Positions 43,633 to 51,391 of a stretch of 64,000 nt of DNA are shown in pieces. The notes beneath the pieces are model-generated. The model was not told the DNA's origin, did no database searches, and saw only the letters and a program-made list of their open reading frames with translations. This DNA is from Gammaproteobacteria bacterium UBA7803 (lineage in GTDB: Bacteria; Pseudomonadota; Gammaproteobacteria; Pseudomonadales; Azotimanducaceae), in contig DLCH01000047.1 of NCBI GenBank assembly GCA_002480525.1, forward strand, positions 2,129-66,128, read 5' to 3'. The first letter of the stretch is position 1. The number at the start of each line of letters is the position of its first letter. Both the position numbers and the translations under genes were made by a program.

Positions 43633-44007
43633 CTAAGGGTCGTCCGCCAATCGTCCGACTCGGTAGGCGGGCAGCAGCGCATCCGCGGCGGGGCTGTGGG
43701 GCCGCCCGTAGCCCTTGGTGTCGTAGGCCTCGGTGGCTTCCCGGCCGCACCAGGTGGTCATCACCACCGGCGGGGCCGGGTGCCGGGGCAGATAGTCGGT
43801 GAAGTCGTAGACCACACCGTCGATGGCCATCCAGCAGTCTTCGGGGGTGGCATGGCGGGCCAGCTCTTCCAGACTGACGGTCCGCTCCGCTTCGGCGGCG
43901 TCTGCCGGGGCCGCGTCGCCGCCACCGGCCGCCAGCGCCGCATAGGCCCAGATCGACAGCACGCTGGACCAGAAAGCGACGAAGGCCGCGAACATGAATC
44001 GTTTCAT
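43633..44007 (-). CDS. Exported cytochrome b5-like heme protein
   Basis: 124 residues from the ATG at 44007, which overlaps the upstream flavocytochrome stop (ATGA). An N-terminal signal/anchor (residues 3-27) precedes a cytochrome b5 fold (about 45-121): SLEELARHATPEDCWMAIDG, DFTDYLPRHP and LLPAYRVGRL. His76 and His104 stand where the two heme ligands belong. The usual HPGG motif is HPAPP here, an unusual variant. Likely periplasmic, between an inner-membrane reductase and a decaheme cytochrome. Confidence 0.82.
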   Translation of the reverse strand: MKRFMFAAFVAFWSSVLSIWAYAALAAGGGDAAPADAAEAERTVSLEELARHATPEDCWMAIDGVVYDFTDYLPRHPAPPVVMTTWCGREATEAYDTKGYGRPHSPAADALLPAYRVGRLADDP

Positions 44008-45314
44008 AGCAGATCGAACTCCTCCATGACGATGCGCCGGCGGGGCACGCCCTCGTGCCGCAGCAGGCGCTCCACCAGCGCGAGCAGCGGCGCCGGTCCG
44101 CACACGTAGACGTCGCGCTGACGGAAATCCGCCACCCGCGACTCGAGAAACGCCGGCGACAGCGGTCCCTCGTCCGCGAAGTAGTGCGCATGGACCACGA
44201 AGCCCGGCCGCTCCGCCGCAATGTCCTCCAGCTCACGCAGATAGTACGCGCGGCTCGGATCGTTGGCGCAGTAGACGAGCTGAACGTCGACGGACTCTGA
44301 CTGCACCGCAAACCCACGGGCCGCCGACACGAACGGTGTCATGCCGATGCCGCCGCCGATCCACAGCGCCGGCTGGTCGTGGCGGCGCGGCAGAAAGCGG
44401 CCGTAGGGGCCCTCGACGGTCACGTCGCTGCCCACGGTCACGTGCATGAGCGCGGCACTGGCGTCGCCGAGGTCCTTGATGGCGATGCGCAGCGCCGACT
44501 CGTGGGGCGCGCTGACCAGCGAGTAGGGGTGCTCCTCGCCCCGCCCCGCCGCCAGCGCCGGATCGAGGGGAGCCAGGTACACGAACTGGCCGGCGTCGTA
44601 AGCCAGCGGAGGTCCCTCCAGGGTCAGCTCGACCACCCGCTCGGCGAGCAGCTCGACCCGGCTGATCCGGTAGCGACGCCGGGCGAACCGGCGCGACAGC
44701 CCCAGACGCCAGACGAAGGCGACGAGGGCCAGAGCGGTCACGCCGCCCCAGACCCAGGCCGCGGAAGCGGGCCCCAGCGTGCGGGACAGCGCGAGGGTGT
44801 GCACCAGCCCCAGCACGACGGCCGCCCCGGACAGCCGGTGCAGCCATTTCCAGCGCTGATAGTCCGGCGGACCGAAGAACGAGAAGGACGGCGCCAGAAA
44901 CACCATCATCAGCACCAGCGCCGCCCAGCCGGCCCAGACCGGCCAGGCACCGACGGGCGGAGTCAGCGTTGCCAGCACCCCCGCCGGCCCGCCGGGCACC
45001 GCGGCCAGCGCCAGCAGCAGCGGGTGCAGCATCAGCAGCAGAAAGCTGCCGGCCCCTAGCAAATGGTGGAACCGCCAGAGCTTCAGCAGCCCGCCGAGAG
45101 CCTGATCCCAGCGGGGCAGCCGGATCGACAGCACCATGGCGAGCAGCAGCCACGCCAGCCCCACCACGCCGCAGGCCCGGCCCAGCCAGCCGAGCCAGGC
45201 GGCCGCGTCCCCGGGCAGTCCGGCACGCAACCCGACGCCCAGCGGCACGACGGGCCACAGCACCAGCGCCAGCGTCGCCAGTCGAATCGCCCCGGATGCC
45301 ATCATCGCCGCCAT
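44004..45314 (-). CDS. NADPH-oxidase/ferric-reductase-like flavocytochrome b
   Basis: 436 residues from the ATG at 45314. The N-terminal half has about six membrane helices with two His pairs each 13 residues apart (His84/His97 and His159/His172), the spacing for two b hemes. The C-terminal half is a ferredoxin-reductase-type module: HPYSLVSAP FAD motif (262-270), GGGIGMTP (320-327) and VYVCGPAPL (402-410) for NAD(P)H. It should move electrons from cytosolic NAD(P)H across the inner membrane. Translationally coupled to the cytochrome b5 gene; first gene of the operon. The M residues at 45305/45302 are alternative starts. Confidence 0.88.
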   Translation of the reverse strand: MAAMMASGAIRLATLALVLWPVVPLGVGLRAGLPGDAAAWLGWLGRACGVVGLAWLLLAMVLSIRLPRWDQALGGLLKLWRFHHLLGAGSFLLLMLHPLLLALAAVPGGPAGVLATLTPPVGAWPVWAGWAALVLMMVFLAPSFSFFGPPDYQRWKWLHRLSGAAVVLGLVHTLALSRTLGPASAAWVWGGVTALALVAFVWRLGLSRRFARRRYRISRVELLAERVVELTLEGPPLAYDAGQFVYLAPLDPALAAGRGEEHPYSLVSAPHESALRIAIKDLGDASAALMHVTVGSDVTVEGPYGRFLPRRHDQPALWIGGGIGMTPFVSAARGFAVQSESVDVQLVYCANDPSRAYYLRELEDIAAERPGFVVHAHYFADEGPLSPAFLESRVADFRQRDVYVCGPAPLLALVERLLRHEGVPRRRIVMEEFDLL

Positions 45315-45420
45315 CGCGTCCCGTGATCTCGAACTCCCGACGCCAGTGTGCCAGACCCGACGCGGCCGTCGCATGACATCCGGCCGTGCGCTATCGTTCG
45401 CGCCGCCCCGAACAGCCTGC

Positions 45421-45432
45421 GGGAGCGCTCCC
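45421..45432. repeat. 12-base perfect palindrome GGGAGCGCTCCC
   Basis: GGGAGCGCTCCC lies in the divergent gap between the flavocytochrome gene and the EamA transporter gene. It may be an operator or a degenerate REP half; the flanks do not match the REP consensus. Confidence 0.35.
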
Positions 45433-45489
45433 ACACAGGAACAGGAAAGGGCCCGCAACCAACGAGAACGAACCAGACCTGCCAAACCC

Positions 45490-46377
45490 ATGCCACACCC
45501 CGCCAGCGAAAACGTCCGCCTCGGCGCCACCTTCATGTGCGTCGCCATGTTCATGGCGGCCTGCGTGGACGTGGCGGTGAAGGCGCTGGCCGGCAGCTAC
45601 GGCACGCCCCAGATCGTGCTGCTGCGCATCCTGCTGTCGCTGCCCCTGGTGCTGACCTTCTGCCATCTGCAGGGCGGCCTGCGGTCGCTGCTGACGCCCC
45701 ACTGGGGCTGGCAGACCTGGCGCGGCCTGCTCGCCGCCGGCGCCAACTTCGGCTTCTTCTATTCCCTCTCGGAGCTGCCGCTGATGACGGCGGTCCTGCT
45801 CGCCTACGTGTCCCCGGTAGTGATCGTGCTGCTGGCCCGTCCGCTGCTCGGCGAGCACATCGGCGCCCACCGCTGGCTCGGCATCGCCATCGCCGTGGCC
45901 GGCGTGCTGGCGATGCTGGGGCCGGGCGCACCGGCCATCGATACCGATGAGCCGCTGTCCGGCCCGGCGCTCGGCACGCTGGCGGTGCTGGGCTCGGCGC
46001 TGTGCTGGGCGCTGCTGTCGATCTCCAACCGTCAGCTCGCGACCCGGGAGAACCCCGCGGTGATGCTGTTCTACACCATGCCGGTGTCCTGCGCCCTGGC
46101 GGCGGTGCTCACCGTCGGCCACTGGGTACCGCCGGCCCCAGGCGACTGGCTGTGGTTCGGCCTGGCCGGCTGTGCGGGCGGCGCCATCCACTTCTCCATC
46201 GTGCTCGCCTACCGTCACGCACCGGCGGGCGCCATCGCGCCGCTGGAGTACACCAACCTGATCTGGGCGGCACTGGCCGCCTATGCGCTGTTCGGCGAAG
46301 TGCCGAACGCCACCACCGTGGCCGGCGGCGCGGCCATCATCCTCGGCGGCTACCTGGCGCTGCAGGCACGGAGCTGA
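45490..46377 (+). CDS. EamA-family (DMT superfamily) transporter
   Basis: 295 residues from the ATG at 45490, giving ten predicted membrane helices in two five-helix repeats, each with the EamA pattern (GFFYSLSELPLMTAVLLAYVSP in the first half; ALAYRHAP-type IVLAYRHAPAGAIAPLEYTN in the second). Such proteins export or exchange metabolites such as amino acids or nucleotide-sugars; the substrate is unknown. It is divergent from the redox operon. Confidence 0.88.
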   Translation: MPHPASENVRLGATFMCVAMFMAACVDVAVKALAGSYGTPQIVLLRILLSLPLVLTFCHLQGGLRSLLTPHWGWQTWRGLLAAGANFGFFYSLSELPLMTAVLLAYVSPVVIVLLARPLLGEHIGAHRWLGIAIAVAGVLAMLGPGAPAIDTDEPLSGPALGTLAVLGSALCWALLSISNRQLATRENPAVMLFYTMPVSCALAAVLTVGHWVPPAPGDWLWFGLAGCAGGAIHFSIVLAYRHAPAGAIAPLEYTNLIWAALAAYALFGEVPNATTVAGGAAIILGGYLALQARS

Positions 46378-46420
46378 CGCCGGCGCCGCCCCACCCCGAC
46401 GGCGTGCACTATAGTCAGAA

Positions 46421-46789
46421 GTGACCGCCCGACGCCGGACCCACGCCGTGAAGCTCGATCTGATCCTGACTGCCACCTGTCTCGTCTCCCTCGCCGCCTG
46501 GCTGGGGGTCTCGATGACCGGGGGTGGCGGCGAAGCCTGGGACAAAGGCGCGTACTGGTCCGTCGCCCTGCCGGGGCTCTATCTGGCCGGCGGCGTCGCC
46601 GCGCTGCTGACCCGGGCCAGCGTGTGGCTGATCGCCCTGTGGTCCGGAATCGGCCAGCTCGCCGGGCTGCTGATGACCGCCGCCGGACTGTCGCTGTGGC
46701 CGCTGGGCATGATCCTGCTCGCGGTGCTGTCGCTGCCGGTGGCAGGCGCTGCCGCCGTCACCCGCTGGGCCCAGCGAAAGCTGTCGTAG
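46421..46789 (+). CDS. Small integral membrane protein
   Basis: 122 residues with three to four predicted membrane helices and a short basic C-terminus (TRWAQRKLS). A TATAGT box at 46410-46415 lies just upstream of the GTG at 46421, so either a leaderless start there or the in-frame GTG at 46448 is plausible. No family is recognised. It follows the EamA gene by 43 bases and may be co-transcribed. Confidence 0.6.
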   Translation: MTARRRTHAVKLDLILTATCLVSLAAWLGVSMTGGGGEAWDKGAYWSVALPGLYLAGGVAALLTRASVWLIALWSGIGQLAGLLMTAAGLSLWPLGMILLAVLSLPVAGAAAVTRWAQRKLS

Positions 46790-46831
46790 CCGGGCGGGCC
46801 ACCCGAGCCTGAACGGAAGGGACCCGGCCGC

Positions 46832-47092
46832 TCAGGCGACGGCCTGACGTGCCTGCCAGAGATCGTAGTCCGCCTGCATCCGCACCCACATCTCGGCACT
46901 GGTCCCGAGCACCGACTCCAGAACCAGTGCGAACGACGGTGATATGCCGCGCTTGCCGTTGACGATCTCGTTGATCTTCCTCGGCGAGCAGCCGCAGCGT
47001 CTGGCCAGGCTGCTCTGGTTGAGGCCCATCTGCGACATGTAGACCTCGGCCAGCACCCGCCCGGGATGAAGGGGAGAAGGACTGTCGATCAC
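46832..47092 (-). CDS. higA: HigA-type Xre-family antitoxin
   Basis: 86 residues. The HPGRVLAEVYMSQMGLNQSSLARRCGCSPRKINEIVNGKRGIS segment is the helix-turn-helix of HigA/VapI antitoxins, followed by the LVLESVLGTSAEMWVRMQADYDL helix typical of the family. It comes one base after the toxin gene, the toxin-first order usual for HigBA. It would bind the promoter through its HTH and neutralise HigB. Confidence 0.9.
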   Translation of the reverse strand: MIDSPSPLHPGRVLAEVYMSQMGLNQSSLARRCGCSPRKINEIVNGKRGISPSFALVLESVLGTSAEMWVRMQADYDLWQARQAVA

Positions 47093-47093
47093 G

Positions 47094-47390
47094 CTAACCT
47101 CGATGATAGTTCTCGATGCACACGTCCGAAAACTCGCCGTCCCGAAACCTGAACGTGATGCACCAGGGCAGTTTGATCGTCACGCTCCACTGGTCCCGTC
47201 GACGCCCCCGGAGCTTGTGCAGCCGGATGTCGGGTGGCTCACCGGAAATTCGGAGGTCATCGAGTGTCGCCGTCGCATGCATGATGGTGAGCAATGCCTT
47301 GGCCCTAAACCACAGGTGCCGCGGCAACCCTCTGGACTGGCTGGTCTCCCAGATTTCTCTGGCGATCTTGCCTTTGAAGCTGACGATCAC
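47094..47390 (-). CDS. higB: HigB-type mRNA interferase toxin
   Basis: 98 residues from a GTG. The RelE-superfamily HigB pattern is visible: the LRISGEPPDIRLHKLRGRRRDQWSVTI segment (basic cleft) and CITFRFRDGEFSDVCIENYH at the C-terminus. It would cleave ribosome-bound mRNA. The upstream gap holds an imperfect inverted repeat (47403-47421), a candidate HigA operator. Confidence 0.9.
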   Translation of the reverse strand: MIVSFKGKIAREIWETSQSRGLPRHLWFRAKALLTIMHATATLDDLRISGEPPDIRLHKLRGRRRDQWSVTIKLPWCITFRFRDGEFSDVCIENYHRG

Positions 47391-47402
47391 GACCTGTTAC
47401 AT

Positions 47403-47421
47403 TATTCCACGTAGTGTAATA
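47403..47421. promoter_or_regulatory. Inverted repeat upstream of higBA
   Basis: TATTCCACGTAGTGTAATA pairs in seven of eight positions around the central GTA (arms TATTCCAC and GTGTAATA). It starts 13 bases upstream of the higB GTG. The rest of the 210-base gap to 47600 shows no other gene or motif I can support. Confidence 0.5.
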
Positions 47422-47600
47422 GTCGTGCGACTTGCGCACAACGCACGATTGTCCGGAAGGCCGAGCCCTGGGAACATCGGCCTCCAGCCCGTCAGCGGCA
47501 CAGCCCTGCCCCACCCGGGAACAGACCAGGACAGCCGTGCGGCATTCGATTGCCGACCGCGCCGGCGCTGCCGACAGGCCACACCAGGGAGGTGACGAGC

Positions 47601-47891
47601 ATGACCGTGTACGCAGTGGCGCTGATCGACATCGACGACCGCGAAGGCTACGGCAACTACGAGCAGGGCTTCATGGAGATCTTCTCGAAGTACGAGGGGA
47701 CGCTGCTGGCCGTGGAGGAGGACCCGACGGTGCTCGAGGGCGAGTGGCCCTGGACGCGCACCGTGCTGCTGTCCTTTCCCGACGAAGCAAAGCTCCGGGC
47801 GTGGTACGACTCCGACGAGTACCAGGCTCTGGCACGGCATCGGTTCGATGCGTCGGACGCCTCCATTGCCGTGATCAGAGGGCTGGGCTGA
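47601..47891 (+). CDS. DUF1330 domain protein
   Basis: 96 residues from the ATG at 47601, preceded by GGGAGGTGA. It has the DUF1330 ferredoxin-like fold pattern: VYAVALIDIDDREGYGNYEQ at the start, YEGTLLAVEEDPTVLEG in the middle and the RVVL/SF-type LLSFPDEAKLRAWYDSDEYQ motif. The function of the family is unknown; members are small, dimeric and cytosolic. Confidence 0.85.
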   Translation: MTVYAVALIDIDDREGYGNYEQGFMEIFSKYEGTLLAVEEDPTVLEGEWPWTRTVLLSFPDEAKLRAWYDSDEYQALARHRFDASDASIAVIRGLG

Positions 47892-47971
47892 GCCCCGGCC
47901 CCTGACTGTCGGCGGTCCACGCCGCCGCCGTCTGGCCTGGCACCGGAATCCGCCCTATCCTCGGCGGATTC

Positions 47972-50900
47972 ATGTTCTTCCTCTATCACCACCACGACCT
48001 CTCCCGGCTGGCCGACGTGCTCACCGCCCTGCGGCAGCACGCGGCGGCGTCGCCCCTGGCGACGGACAAGGTGCTGGTGCCGAACGCCGGCCTCGGCCGC
48101 TGGCTGAAGATGCACGTGGCCGAGCGCGACGGCATCGCCGCCAACATCGACACCCTGCTGCCGGCGCCGTTCCTGTGGGACGTGGTCGCCGGCGGCCTGC
48201 CCGGCGGCCGGCCGGACAGCTCCGCCTACCGCCGGGAGAACCTGCGCTGGCACCTCTACCGCCACCTGCCCGCGCTGGCCGGCGAGGTCCCGGAAATCCG
48301 CGGCTATCTGGGCGAGCCCGCGGAGGAGCTGCGCCGCTGGCAGCTCGCCGAGCGCCTGGCAGATCTGTTCGACGCCTACCTGATCTACCGCCGCGAGATG
48401 CTGCTCGCCTGGGAGAAGGGCAGCGACGAGACCGGTCCGCCCGGGAGCTGGCAGGCGCCATTGTGGCGGGCCCTGGTCGCCCGCCTCGGCGACAACCACC
48501 GGGCGCGTCTGCTGGGCCAGCTCGTCCGCCGGGTGGAGGCGGGCGAGCCGGTGCGCACGGACCACTGGCCCGAGCGCCTGTACTGCTTCGCGCTGGGCAA
48601 CCTGCCGCCGGACTACCTGCGGCTGCTGTACGCGGTGGGCCGCCACAGCGACGTGCACTTCCTGATGCACAACCCCAGCGCCGAATACTGGGGAGACATC
48701 GAGAAGCGGCCGACGGCCCTGGACGTGGCGCTCGACGGCGAGCCGCTGCCGGGGGAGGAGACGGTGTTCGAGGGTCACCCGCTGCTGGCGAGCCTCGGTT
48801 ACGCGTCCCGGGACTTCCTGCGGCTGATCTACTCCGACGAGTTCGCCGGCATCCGCGAGATGGAGCTGGGCGACGTGCTCGAGTACCAGCCGCCCGGCGA
48901 CGACACCCTGCTGCATCGCCTGCAGTCCGGCGTGATCGAGATGGACGCCACGCCCACGGACGCCGGCCTGGCTGGAGCGGACCGCTCGTTTCAGGTGCAC
49001 GCCTGCCACGGCCCGCTGCGGGAGGTCCAGGTGCTGCACGACCAGCTCCTGGACCTGCTGTCCGCCGACCCGACCCTCCATCCCCGGGACATCATCGTGA
49101 TGACGCCGGACGTGGCCGGGTTCGCGCCGTCCATCGAAGCGGTCTTCGGCGGGGCGGACGGCCCCACCGCGATTCCCTTCAACCTCTCCGATCAGCCGCG
49201 CCGGGGCACCCACCCCATCGTGCTCACGTTCCGCGCGCTGCTGGATCTGCCGCTGTGGCGCTGGGCCGCCAGCGAGCTGATGAGCCTCGTGGCGGTGCCC
49301 GCGGTGATGCGCCGCTGCCGGCTGGACGACGGCGACGTCGACAACCTCGAACGCTGGATCGACGCGGCGGGCATCCGCTGGGGCCTGGACGGCGACCACC
49401 GGGAGGCCACCGGCGCCGGGCACTGGGCCCAGAACTCCTGGGCCTTCGGCCTGGAACGGCTGCTGGCCGGTGTCGCCGTCTCCGACCCGGACGCGCTGGT
49501 GGACGGCGTCGCGCCGGTGGTCGACCTGGAAGGTGGCGCCACCGCGGCGCTGGGGGAGCTGTGGCTGCTGATCGAGCGGCTGCGCCACTGGCGCGGCGTG
49601 CTGCCGAGCCCGGCCCCGGCGGCGGTGTGGCAGGAACGACTGAATGCGCTGACGAACGACGTGTTCCGCATCGACCCTCGGGACCGGGAGGAGCAGGCGG
49701 CCCTGGACGCCGTCAACGAGGCCCTGGCCGTGCTCGGCACGGCCGCGGCGGCCCTCGACGACGAGCCGCTCTACTGGGACGCGGTGCGCGAGATCGTCGA
49801 CGGCGAGCTCGACGCCAGCGGCGCGCGCCAGCCGTTCCTCGCCGGGGGCGTCACCTTCTGCGGCCTGGTGCCGCTGCGCACGGTGCCGTTCCGGGTGGTG
49901 TGCCTGCTCGGCATGAACGAGGGCGAGTTCCCGCGCCGCGACCGGGACCGGGCCATCAACCTGATCCGCCTGAAGCCCAGACTCGGCGACAGCAGCGTGC
50001 GCGACGACGACCGCCTGCTGCTGCTGCAGTGGCTGCTCGCCGCCCGGGACGTCTTCTACGTCAGCTACACCGGCCAGGACACCAGCACCGGCGAGGCCCT
50101 CGCGCCCTCCACCGCCGTCGCCGAGCTGCTCGACTTCGTCGCCCGCAACCAGTTCGCCGACCTCGATCGCCAGCAGGCCCTGGCCGCCCTGGTCACCCGC
50201 CAGCCCATGCAGCCGTTCAGCCCCAGATACTTCGCCGCCCCCACGCCGACCGCACACCCCCCTGTAGGAGCGATCTCCAGATCGCGATCTTCACAGGAAT
50301 CGCCTTCTGGAGAAGGCTCCTACAGTTCATTCCCAGCCACAGCCCGGTCCCGCATCTTCACCTTCCGCGCCGAATGGCAACCCGGCACCGAGGCCCTGTT
50401 CACCGAACGCACCGAGCTCCCCCCGCTCCTCGACGCCAGCCGCGCCCCGGCACCGGACATCGACCAGATCGGCCTCGAGGAGCTGAAGCGCTTCTTCCAG
50501 CACCCGAGCCGCTACTTCCTCCAGGACGTCCTCCAGCTCGACCTCGACACCGCCGTCGAGCGGCGCGCCGACGACGAGCCCCTGGATCTGCGCGGCCTCG
50601 ACGAGCATCAGCTCCGCCAGCGGCTGTTCGACCGGGTCCGCAGCCACGGCCCGCTGCCGGAGGCCCCGCCGGACCAGATCCGCGCCCTCGGCCTGCTGCC
50701 GCCACCGCCGCTGGACGAGGTGCCCTACGCCAACGCCGCGGCCGAGCTGAACGGCCTGCTGCCGGCCTGGCAGCGCCTGCGCCTCGACGACCCGGACGTG
50801 GTGCCCGTGGACGTGCTGCTGCCCAACGCGCTCCGGCTCACCGGCCGCCTGGGCGACGTCGCGCCGGAGGGGCTGCGCCGCATCGAGGCCCGCCGGGCGA

Positions 50901-51391
50901 GCGAGCGCCAGCTTCTGCCCCACTGGATCGACCTGCTGGCCCTGGCCGCCACCGGCCGCAGCGCGACGCTGACCTGCTGCGGCTTCGCCCGCGACGGCGG
51001 GCTCGACGTGCGCATCGCCAGCCTCGACCCGGAGCAAGCACTCGCTTACCTGGAAACGCTTGCGGAACTTTACCTGGAGGGCCAGCAGCGGCCGCTGTGC
51101 TTCCTGCCCGGCGCCGCCGGGGAGTTCGTCGAGCTGGTCGACGGCGAAAAGGGCCTCGACCCGGACGCAGCGCTGGCGAAGTGCAACGCGCGCCTGGCCA
51201 ACGACTTCAGTCCGCCCTGGGAAGTCCGCGACGTGTGGTTCCGGCGGGTGCTGGCGCCGATGCCGGAGCCTCTCGGGTCGCACGCGGAGACGAGCGGATT
51301 CTGCCGCGCGGCCATGGCCATCCTCGGCCCCATGCAGCGCCGGCTCGCGCCGGTCGACGCGGACGACTGGCTGGCGGGAGCGGGCCCGTGA
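47972..51391 (+). CDS. recC: RecBCD exonuclease V subunit RecC
   Basis: 1139 residues, with RecC motifs: N-terminal PNAGLGRWLKMHVAERDGIAAN, LPPDYLRLLYAVGRHSDVHFL, and the conserved QPFSPRYF at the junction before a C-terminal domain beginning near FTFRAEW. RecC forms the scaffold that recognises Chi in the RecBCD helicase-nuclease. A 64-base REPIN is translated in frame in the linker between QPFSPRYF and FTFRAEW (residues 764-785), a loop that is variable in length in the family. A TATCCT box at 47956-47961 lies 10 bases before the ATG. Confidence 0.95.
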   Translation: MFFLYHHHDLSRLADVLTALRQHAAASPLATDKVLVPNAGLGRWLKMHVAERDGIAANIDTLLPAPFLWDVVAGGLPGGRPDSSAYRRENLRWHLYRHLPALAGEVPEIRGYLGEPAEELRRWQLAERLADLFDAYLIYRREMLLAWEKGSDETGPPGSWQAPLWRALVARLGDNHRARLLGQLVRRVEAGEPVRTDHWPERLYCFALGNLPPDYLRLLYAVGRHSDVHFLMHNPSAEYWGDIEKRPTALDVALDGEPLPGEETVFEGHPLLASLGYASRDFLRLIYSDEFAGIREMELGDVLEYQPPGDDTLLHRLQSGVIEMDATPTDAGLAGADRSFQVHACHGPLREVQVLHDQLLDLLSADPTLHPRDIIVMTPDVAGFAPSIEAVFGGADGPTAIPFNLSDQPRRGTHPIVLTFRALLDLPLWRWAASELMSLVAVPAVMRRCRLDDGDVDNLERWIDAAGIRWGLDGDHREATGAGHWAQNSWAFGLERLLAGVAVSDPDALVDGVAPVVDLEGGATAALGELWLLIERLRHWRGVLPSPAPAAVWQERLNALTNDVFRIDPRDREEQAALDAVNEALAVLGTAAAALDDEPLYWDAVREIVDGELDASGARQPFLAGGVTFCGLVPLRTVPFRVVCLLGMNEGEFPRRDRDRAINLIRLKPRLGDSSVRDDDRLLLLQWLLAARDVFYVSYTGQDTSTGEALAPSTAVAELLDFVARNQFADLDRQQALAALVTRQPMQPFSPRYFAAPTPTAHPPVGAISRSRSSQESPSGEGSYSSFPATARSRIFTFRAEWQPGTEALFTERTELPPLLDASRAPAPDIDQIGLEELKRFFQHPSRYFLQDVLQLDLDTAVERRADDEPLDLRGLDEHQLRQRLFDRVRSHGPLPEAPPDQIRALGLLPPPPLDEVPYANAAAELNGLLPAWQRLRLDDPDVVPVDVLLPNALRLTGRLGDVAPEGLRRIEARRASERQLLPHWIDLLALAATGRSATLTCCGFARDGGLDVRIASLDPEQALAYLETLAELYLEGQQRPLCFLPGAAGEFVELVDGEKGLDPDAALAKCNARLANDFSPPWEVRDVWFRRVLAPMPEPLGSHAETSGFCRAAMAILGPMQRRLAPVDADDWLAGAGP
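50262..50325. repeat. REPIN inside the recC coding sequence
   Basis: CTGTAGGAGC (50262-50271) and GCTCCTACAG (50316-50325) are perfect 10-base terminal inverted repeats. Each half carries an inner hairpin: GCGATCT-CC-AGATCGC (50270-50285) and GCCTTCT-GG-AGAAGGC (50302-50317). The whole is a doublet of oppositely oriented REPs. It is open in the recC frame and encodes about 22 residues rich in Ser/Gly. Confidence 0.85.

Noticed and set aside
44008..44103. A longer N-terminus for the cytochrome b5 gene
   Set aside because: The extension overlaps the flavocytochrome gene and is Arg/Ala-rich without features; the ATG at 44007 begins a normal export signal and gives the ATGA coupling.
45421..45432. 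GGGAGCGCTCCC as a REP copy
   Set aside because: It lacks the GTAGGAGCG head and GATCCC tail of the other elements; kept only as an unassigned palindrome.
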